From Pseudomonadota bacterium (GTDB lineage: Bacteria; Pseudomonadota; Gammaproteobacteria; Steroidobacterales; Steroidobacteraceae), in assembly GCA_021808195.1 (NCBI GenBank), contig JAKBCE010000004.1, positions 62,001-126,000 of the forward strand: a stretch of 64,000 nucleotides of DNA, written 5' to 3'. The notes below the pieces were generated by a model. The model was not told where the DNA came from and searched no databases. It saw only the letters and a program-made list of their open reading frames with translations. The position numbers and the translations under genes are program-made. Shown here piece after piece: positions 59,365-64,000 of this stretch (position 1 is its first letter; the number at the start of each line of letters is the position of its first letter).

Positions 59365-61182
59365 ATGTCCACCGAGAACCTCGCGCCCTCGGCGCTGCAG
59401 CTGAGCCCCCGCCGGCATTCCACGGCGGCCCATACCCTCGAGGAGCTGGTCCAAGAGCAGCTCGAGCACTTCGGCATCACCGTCAATTCCCCGCACGGAC
59501 AGGCGCTGCGGCGTCTCTCGCTCGCGCTGATCGAGGCAAATGGCGCCGCGCAGGACGCCTGGCGGCTCACCACCGAGACGCTCTCGGGCCTGGAGCGGCG
59601 CGATCGCATCGCGTGGTTCAATGCCAAGCGCTTCGCCTGCTTTCAGCTGGCCAAAGTGCTCGATACGCTGCAGAACCCGCTGCGCGCCACGTACCAGTCG
59701 ATCATGGACGATGCGCCCACGGCCATCGCCAAGGGGCCGTATCCGCTGTTCGACAACGTGACGGCGCTGTTCAGCGCCACACCCGTGATCACTCGCACCG
59801 CAACCTACGTCTATGCGTGCACGGAGTGGGTCGAGGACGCCTTCCAAGGCAAGGAGCTGCTCCACGAGATCTACTCCCGCCTGCTCAATCCGACCTCGAT
59901 CTGTCTGGCCAACCATATCGTCGATCTGGAGGCCGGGCCGGACGCGGCGGATTACTTCGCCTGGAACTTCAACTCCGGCATGGCGGCGATCGATGCCACG
60001 CTCGCCAACCTCCTCGGCTACGAGGACATCGTGCTCGCCAGCCGCAACGTCTACGGTGGCACCTACCAGCTCCTGCACGACTGGTACGGCAAACGTAGCA
60101 ACCTCAACGTGTGCGTCGAATGGTTCGACGGCGAGGCGGCCGATAGCTTCGCCGCCCGGCTCAACGAGCTCGAGCAGCGGCACGCTGAACGCCTCGCGCG
60201 CGGCCGCCAGATTTACCTCTACCTGGAATCGCCGTGTAATCCGCACGGCAATATCCTCGATGTGCCGGCGATCTGCCGCACGGCGCACGCGAAGGGTCTC
60301 ACCGTCATCTGCGACGCGACTGTTGGCACCCCGGTACTGCAGCGTCTGCTGCAGCGCCCGGATCGCAGCGAACGGCCGGATTTCCTCATTCATTCCTACA
60401 CCAAGGACCTCTGCGGCTCGGGCAATACCACTGCCGGCGTCGTCATTGGCCGCAACGAGCGGATGTTCCTGCCAAAAGGGCAAAGCGTGCGGGCCGCCGG
60501 CCACGACGGCCGCGAGCGCGAATACCGCTGGGACGAAACGATGTTCTGGAACGTCTATTACGTCAAAGGCGCATTTCTCGACGCGGACAAAGCGTTCGAG
60601 GTGCTGAGCGGCATGCGTACGATGGAGCTGCGGGTGCTGCAGAAATGCATCAACACGATCGTGCTCGCCCGCGCCCTGGCGCTGCATCCGATGATCAACG
60701 TACACTGCTCCGCGGTCGAAAATCATCCCAACGGCGAGCTGCGCGAACGTCTCATGACGCTCGGGCTGCCGGCGCCGCTGTTCACGATCGATTTTCAGGG
60801 GACGCCGCGCCATCCACAGCCGCTGCCCCGCTGGCGCCTGCAGCGCCTGCTCGACAGCCTGGAGCCCGCGTTCGGACTTCAGGTCACGCTCGGTCAGACC
60901 AACACAGTGGTGCTGTGTCCGGCGCTGACCAGCCACTCGGAGATGTCCGAGCAGGCTCTCGCGGCCGCGGGCATCACCCCGACGACGCTGCGGATCTCGG
61001 TCGGCGACGAGGATCCGCGCTATCTGCTTGAGCACTTGCACCGCGCCGCGCAGCTCGCTGCCGGCGATGAGGAGACGGATTTCGCGGCCGGGTTTGCCGA
61101 CCGGAGCGTGCTCAACGCGATCTATGCCCAGGTGTACACCGACGTGCACCAACGCTGGATTGCGGCGCGCTGCGCGCAGTGA
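59365..61182 (+). CDS. Large PLP-dependent enzyme of the Cys/Met-metabolism (transsulfuration) fold
   Basis: 605 aa, about 200 longer than cystathionine gamma-synthase/lyase. Residues about 185-400 hold the family core: [28 protein letters not shown] (PLP phosphate), [17 protein letters not shown] (Asp pairing with the PLP ring N), and the PLP Lys347 in [11 protein letters not shown]. The 180-residue N-terminal extension is helical and has no recognised domain. ATG 59365 is favoured (GGGGG SD 9 nt upstream) over ATG 59356. Likely a lyase or synthase acting on a sulfur- or oxygen-substituted amino acid; the substrate is unknown. Confidence 0.8.
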   Translation: MSTENLAPSALQLSPRRHSTAAHTLEELVQEQLEHFGITVNSPHGQALRRLSLALIEANGAAQDAWRLTTETLSGLERRDRIAWFNAKRFACFQLAKVLDTLQNPLRATYQSIMDDAPTAIAKGPYPLFDNVTALFSATPVITRTATYVYACTEWVEDAFQGKELLHEIYSRLLNPTSICLANHIVDLEAGPDAADYFAWNFNSGMAAIDATLANLLGYEDIVLASRNVYGGTYQLLHDWYGKRSNLNVCVEWFDGEAADSFAARLNELEQRHAERLARGRQIYLYLESPCNPHGNILDVPAICRTAHAKGLTVICDATVGTPVLQRLLQRPDRSERPDFLIHSYTKDLCGSGNTTAGVVIGRNERMFLPKGQSVRAAGHDGREREYRWDETMFWNVYYVKGAFLDADKAFEVLSGMRTMELRVLQKCINTIVLARALALHPMINVHCSAVENHPNGELRERLMTLGLPAPLFTIDFQGTPRHPQPLPRWRLQRLLDSLEPAFGLQVTLGQTNTVVLCPALTSHSEMSEQALAAAGITPTTLRISVGDEDPRYLLEHLHRAAQLAAGDEETDFAAGFADRSVLNAIYAQVYTDVHQRWIAARCAQ

Positions 61183-61187
61183 CGGCC

Positions 61188-61219
61188 GGCGGGCGCCCTG
61201 CGCACGGGCGGCGCCCGCC
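61188..61219. terminator. Hairpin between convergent PLP-enzyme and beta-propeller genes
   Basis: GGCGGGCGCC (61188-61197) and GGCGCCCGCC (61210-61219) form a perfect 10-bp GC stem with a 12-nt loop, placed between two converging stop codons. It probably acts in both directions, although no T-tract follows. Confidence 0.6.
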
Positions 61220-61235
61220 GCCTCGCAACACTCCC

Positions 61236-62321
61236 TCAGCGCAGCGGATCGAAGAACAGCAGCCGCAGCGAGTCAGGCGTGAACGGCGAGCGGCGAGGCA
61301 TTCTGCCCGAACGCCGCCACGCCGCGATGAAAGCGTGCAGCGCCTGCGGCGTGGTGTGTGCCGCCACCACGTATACCCGGCCGCTGACCGGGTCGAGTGC
61401 CATGGTGCGGCCCGAGAGCGCCGTACGCACCGTTGCGACCGGCACGAATCTCTGCGGGCTCGCTTCGCGGATGACCGAGAGCGTTCCGTCGCTGCCATTG
61501 GCGCTGAAGATGAGCCTGCGGCGTGCATCGAAACGATCGGCGTCGGTGCCCTGCCCGATCGGTACCGTCGCCAGGGTCTTGCCGTCGTTCGCATCGACGA
61601 TGACCAGCCGCCCGTTCTCGCAGCTCGCGAACAGGCGGTGCGTCACCGTATCGATCGCGAGCCCGTGCGGTGCACGGCAGGTTGGCATCGGCCAAGCGGC
61701 ATCGACGCGGTCGGTCGCGGTATCGATCCGGAAAATCTCGTGATGTGTCACGCCATTGACGTAGAGCTGACCGTTGTTCCCGGGTACTGCGTACTCGAGA
61801 TCTCCGCCCACATGGATGAACGTTACGACCCGGCGGCGCAGCGGATCGATGACCGCAACCGTTCCGGTGCGCCCGTCGATCACGAACGCATGCCCGCTCA
61901 CCGGATCGAAGGCCACGGCATCCGCGCCACGCTCGATCTTCAGCCGCGCCAACACGCGCAGCGAATGCGTGTCGAACAGCACGGCCTCGCCGCGGCGGCC
62001 ATCGTCAGTGATGCCGACCGCCGCTCGCGTATCGAACGCAATCCCGTGCGGCCCGCCCGGAATCCGGCCAACCTGCCCGAGGATCCGTCCGCTGCGCCCG
62101 TCGAGCACCGTCAGCCGATTGCCATGTGCGACGAACACCCGGTGGGAGCCCGGATCGTAGACGGCGTAATCCCAACGGTCCGGCCTGCCGAGTGCGACGC
62201 TGCGCACCAGGTGATAGGTCGGTGCGCTCTGGTCGCTCGCTGAGTGCGCCAGCGCCGGCGCTGCGAGCAGCAGCCACAGCGCAACGGTGAGTTGTGCGAG
62301 TATCACGCAACGTTGGCGCAT
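61236..62321 (-). CDS. Secreted YVTN-type beta-propeller protein
   Basis: The 361-aa protein has a signal peptide (AQLTVALWLLLAAPALAHS, cut near residue 22). About seven blades of roughly 42 residues follow, with motifs such as GPHGIAFD, ADAVAFDPVSGHAFVID, APHGLAIDTVTHRLFASC and GRTMALDPVSGRVYVVA. The family (YncE/40-residue YVTN repeats) is periplasmic and often of unknown binding function. The start at 62321 has GGAGG 6-7 nt upstream. Convergent with the PLP-enzyme gene; it stands alone otherwise. Confidence 0.87.
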   Translation of the reverse strand: MRQRCVILAQLTVALWLLLAAPALAHSASDQSAPTYHLVRSVALGRPDRWDYAVYDPGSHRVFVAHGNRLTVLDGRSGRILGQVGRIPGGPHGIAFDTRAAVGITDDGRRGEAVLFDTHSLRVLARLKIERGADAVAFDPVSGHAFVIDGRTGTVAVIDPLRRRVVTFIHVGGDLEYAVPGNNGQLYVNGVTHHEIFRIDTATDRVDAAWPMPTCRAPHGLAIDTVTHRLFASCENGRLVIVDANDGKTLATVPIGQGTDADRFDARRRLIFSANGSDGTLSVIREASPQRFVPVATVRTALSGRTMALDPVSGRVYVVAAHTTPQALHAFIAAWRRSGRMPRRSPFTPDSLRLLFFDPLR

Positions 62322-62517
62322 CCGGGTCCTCCACTGTTGTCGTACGGTGGCCGTGACCGCAATCATGCCACGGCACTACCGCTGGTGCGACGCTGCGCAG
62401 GTTCGGCTGCGAATCGGCCTGTCGTGCTGTCGCCGATCGTCATCACAATTGGCGCTGACCTGCGCCGGCGCGCTAGGGTGTCGGCCCAGGTGGATCGAGC
62501 CCGCCACAGGAGGCACC

Positions 62518-64000
62518 ATGAGCCGAATCAGCTTGCCGCAGAGCACACGCGAGCCGCTGCACGGAGCGCGCCCCCTGCGTCGCGCCGCCACGGACGAGCG
62601 GCTGGAAGTCACTCTGGTGCTGCGACCCGGTGCACCCGAACTGTGGCGCCAGCGCCTCGCGCAACTGGAGCGGGCCGAGCGGCCCGCGCCTCTGACGCGC
62701 GAGCAGTTTGCTCAGTTGCACGGCACCGCGGACGCCGATCTGCGAGCCGTGGCAGCGTTCGCCGCCCAGAGCGGGTTGAAGGTTGTGCAGCAGGATGCTG
62801 CGCGGCGCACCGTGGTGGTCACGGGCACCGTCGGGCAGATGAATGATGCATTCGGCGTGGAGCTGTGGCAGTTCGAACATGCGCAGGGCACGTATCGGGG
62901 GCTGCACGCGCCCATTCAACTGCCTGCCGAACTGCAGCCGGTCGTGGTGGCCGTACTCGGCCTGGACAACCGACCGCAGGCCCGTCCGCATTTTCGAATC
63001 CGCAGCGCGCGCAAGCCGCGCCGCTCGCGCGCGGCGGCTGCGCTCGAGGCATCGTTCACGCCGCTGCAGTTGGCCGCGCTCTATCAGTTTCCGCCCGCCA
63101 CGGGTGCCAATCAGTGCATCGCGCTCATCGAACTCGGTGGCGGTTACCGCCCGGCCGATCTGAGCACGTATTTTGCGGGACTGGGATTGCCGGTTCCCGA
63201 AGTCCTGGCCGTTTCGGTCGACCATGGCGGCAACGCGCCCAGCGGCAATCCCAACAGCGCCGATGGCGAGGTGATGCTGGACATCGAGATCGCAGGGGCC
63301 ATTGCCCCGGCGGCCACCCTCGCGGTCTACTTCGCACCCAACACCGATGCCGGCTTTCTCAACGCGGTGACCACAGCCATCCATGACCCCGTCAACCGTC
63401 CGACCGTGATATCGATCAGCTGGGGCGGACCGGAACCCACCTGGTCCGCGCAGGCGCTGCGCGCCATGGACCAGGCGTTTCAGGCTGCTGCCCTGCTGGG
63501 CATCACGATCTGCGTGGCGGCCGGTGACGGCGGCTCGACGGACGGTCTGGGCGGCACGGCCAACGTGGTCGACTTTCCGGCCTCCAGTCCGCATGCCCTG
63601 GCGTGTGGCGGAACCCGCCTGCACGCCACTGCAACGGCCATTGTCCGCGAGAGCGTCTGGAATGACGGTCTGCCCGCCAAAGGGGCCAGCGGCGGTGGCG
63701 TCAGCGGCTTTTTCCCTTTGCCGCCGTGGCAGGAGGGACTGCACGCTACGGATACCCAAGGTCAGCGTATGGCGTTGAGCAGTCGCGGTGTGCCCGACGT
63801 CGCTGCTGATGCAGATCCGCGGTCCGGCTACGATGTCATTGTCGATGGCGCGGCGGCAGTGTTGGGTGGCACCAGCGCGGTGGCTCCGCTGTGGGCGGGA
63901 CTGATCGCTCGCCTCAATGGCTCCGGGACCGCCGCGGTTGGATGGATCAACCCGCTGCTGTATGCGCATCCGGCGGCGCTGCGCGACATCACTCGAGGCA
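62518..64000 (+). CDS. Kumamolisin-like S53 serine-carboxyl peptidase (3' end beyond window)
   Basis: At least 494 residues; the gene continues past the right edge. A pro-kumamolisin activation domain (residues about 25-155, ending VLGLDNRPQARPHFR) precedes a sedolisin catalytic domain with Glu251 and Asp255 (EVMLDIE), oxyanion Asp337 (AAGDGGS) and nucleophile Ser453 (GGTSAVAPLW). These enzymes are active at acid pH and autoprocess. The ATG at 62518 has AGGAGG 5 nt upstream. No Sec signal peptide is visible, as in kumamolisin itself. A C-terminal extension cannot be assessed. Confidence 0.92.
   Translation, partial: MSRISLPQSTREPLHGARPLRRAATDERLEVTLVLRPGAPELWRQRLAQLERAERPAPLTREQFAQLHGTADADLRAVAAFAAQSGLKVVQQDAARRTVVVTGTVGQMNDAFGVELWQFEHAQGTYRGLHAPIQLPAELQPVVVAVLGLDNRPQARPHFRIRSARKPRRSRAAAALEASFTPLQLAALYQFPPATGANQCIALIELGGGYRPADLSTYFAGLGLPVPEVLAVSVDHGGNAPSGNPNSADGEVMLDIEIAGAIAPAATLAVYFAPNTDAGFLNAVTTAIHDPVNRPTVISISWGGPEPTWSAQALRAMDQAFQAAALLGITICVAAGDGGSTDGLGGTANVVDFPASSPHALACGGTRLHATATAIVRESVWNDGLPAKGASGGGVSGFFPLPPWQEGLHATDTQGQRMALSSRGVPDVAADADPRSGYDVIVDGAAAVLGGTSAVAPLWAGLIARLNGSGTAAVGWINPLLYAHPAALRDITRG

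Noticed and set aside
59338..61152. 604-codon minus-strand frame opposite the PLP enzyme
   Set aside because: Antisense shadow; the PLP enzyme has a full set of catalytic motifs.

Overview
This is a GC-rich chromosomal window from a gammaproteobacterium. The block gyrB-recF-dnaN-dnaA-rpmH-rnpA-yidD-yidC-mnmE (33.6-44.1 kb) is the classical replication-origin region. A Xanthomonas-type ArgG beside an ArgR, a tamA-tamB pair, a TonB receptor next to a TPR-sulfotransferase, and a kumamolisin-type protease suggest a Xanthomonadales/Nevskiales/Steroidobacter-like soil or water bacterium. That placement is inference; no rRNA is present.

Layout. 0-10 kb, minus strand: an orphan FlhC-like regulator, nudC and an NRDE protein in overlapping frames, then tamA-tamB, then argR-argG. 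A promoter with an embedded ARG box precedes argR, and argG runs off the left edge. 10-16.7 kb: an unknown protein, an isoaspartyl peptidase/asparaginase, pyruvate carboxylase and an MFS transporter. 16.7-29.2 kb is a carbohydrate region. It holds a GH39-like and a GH144-like secreted glycosidase, then a sugar-acid catabolic cluster: two FadR-type GntR regulators, a sugar 1-dehydrogenase, a 2-keto-3-deoxy-pentonate dehydratase of the AraD1/GguC type, alpha-ketoglutaric semialdehyde dehydrogenase, a FucP-type permease, a 2,4-diketo-3-deoxy-fuconate hydrolase-like enzyme and an FMN-dependent lactate dehydrogenase. Together these read as a Weimberg-type route (sugar to 2-oxoglutarate) beside a fuconate-type route (to pyruvate plus lactate). 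The sugar-acid dehydratase and lactonase are not in the window.

29.5-33.6 kb is a small accessory patch: a GT9 glycosyltransferase, a FkbM-type methyltransferase, and a DUF4143 ATPase divergent from an unknown protein across a palindromic operator-like site. 33.6-44.1 kb is the origin region. It has degenerate DnaA boxes between dnaA and dnaN and two near-perfect parS centromere sites inside recF.

44.1-61.2 kb is the most interesting accessory stretch. It has a pyrrolysine-free MttB-family methyltransferase, a divergent AraC regulator, a TonB receptor, a TPR-sulfotransferase, a DgcA-type flavin N-demethylase, two tandem MFS paralogues of identical length, a CocE-type hydrolase, an aldo/keto reductase and an unusually long PLP enzyme of the transsulfuration fold. 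A 25-bp element occurs once upstream of the MttB gene and once upstream of the TonB receptor, in the same orientation relative to each gene. This suggests one AraC regulon coupling outer-membrane uptake to demethylation of an N-methylated compound. The window ends with a secreted beta-propeller protein and a truncated S53 protease.
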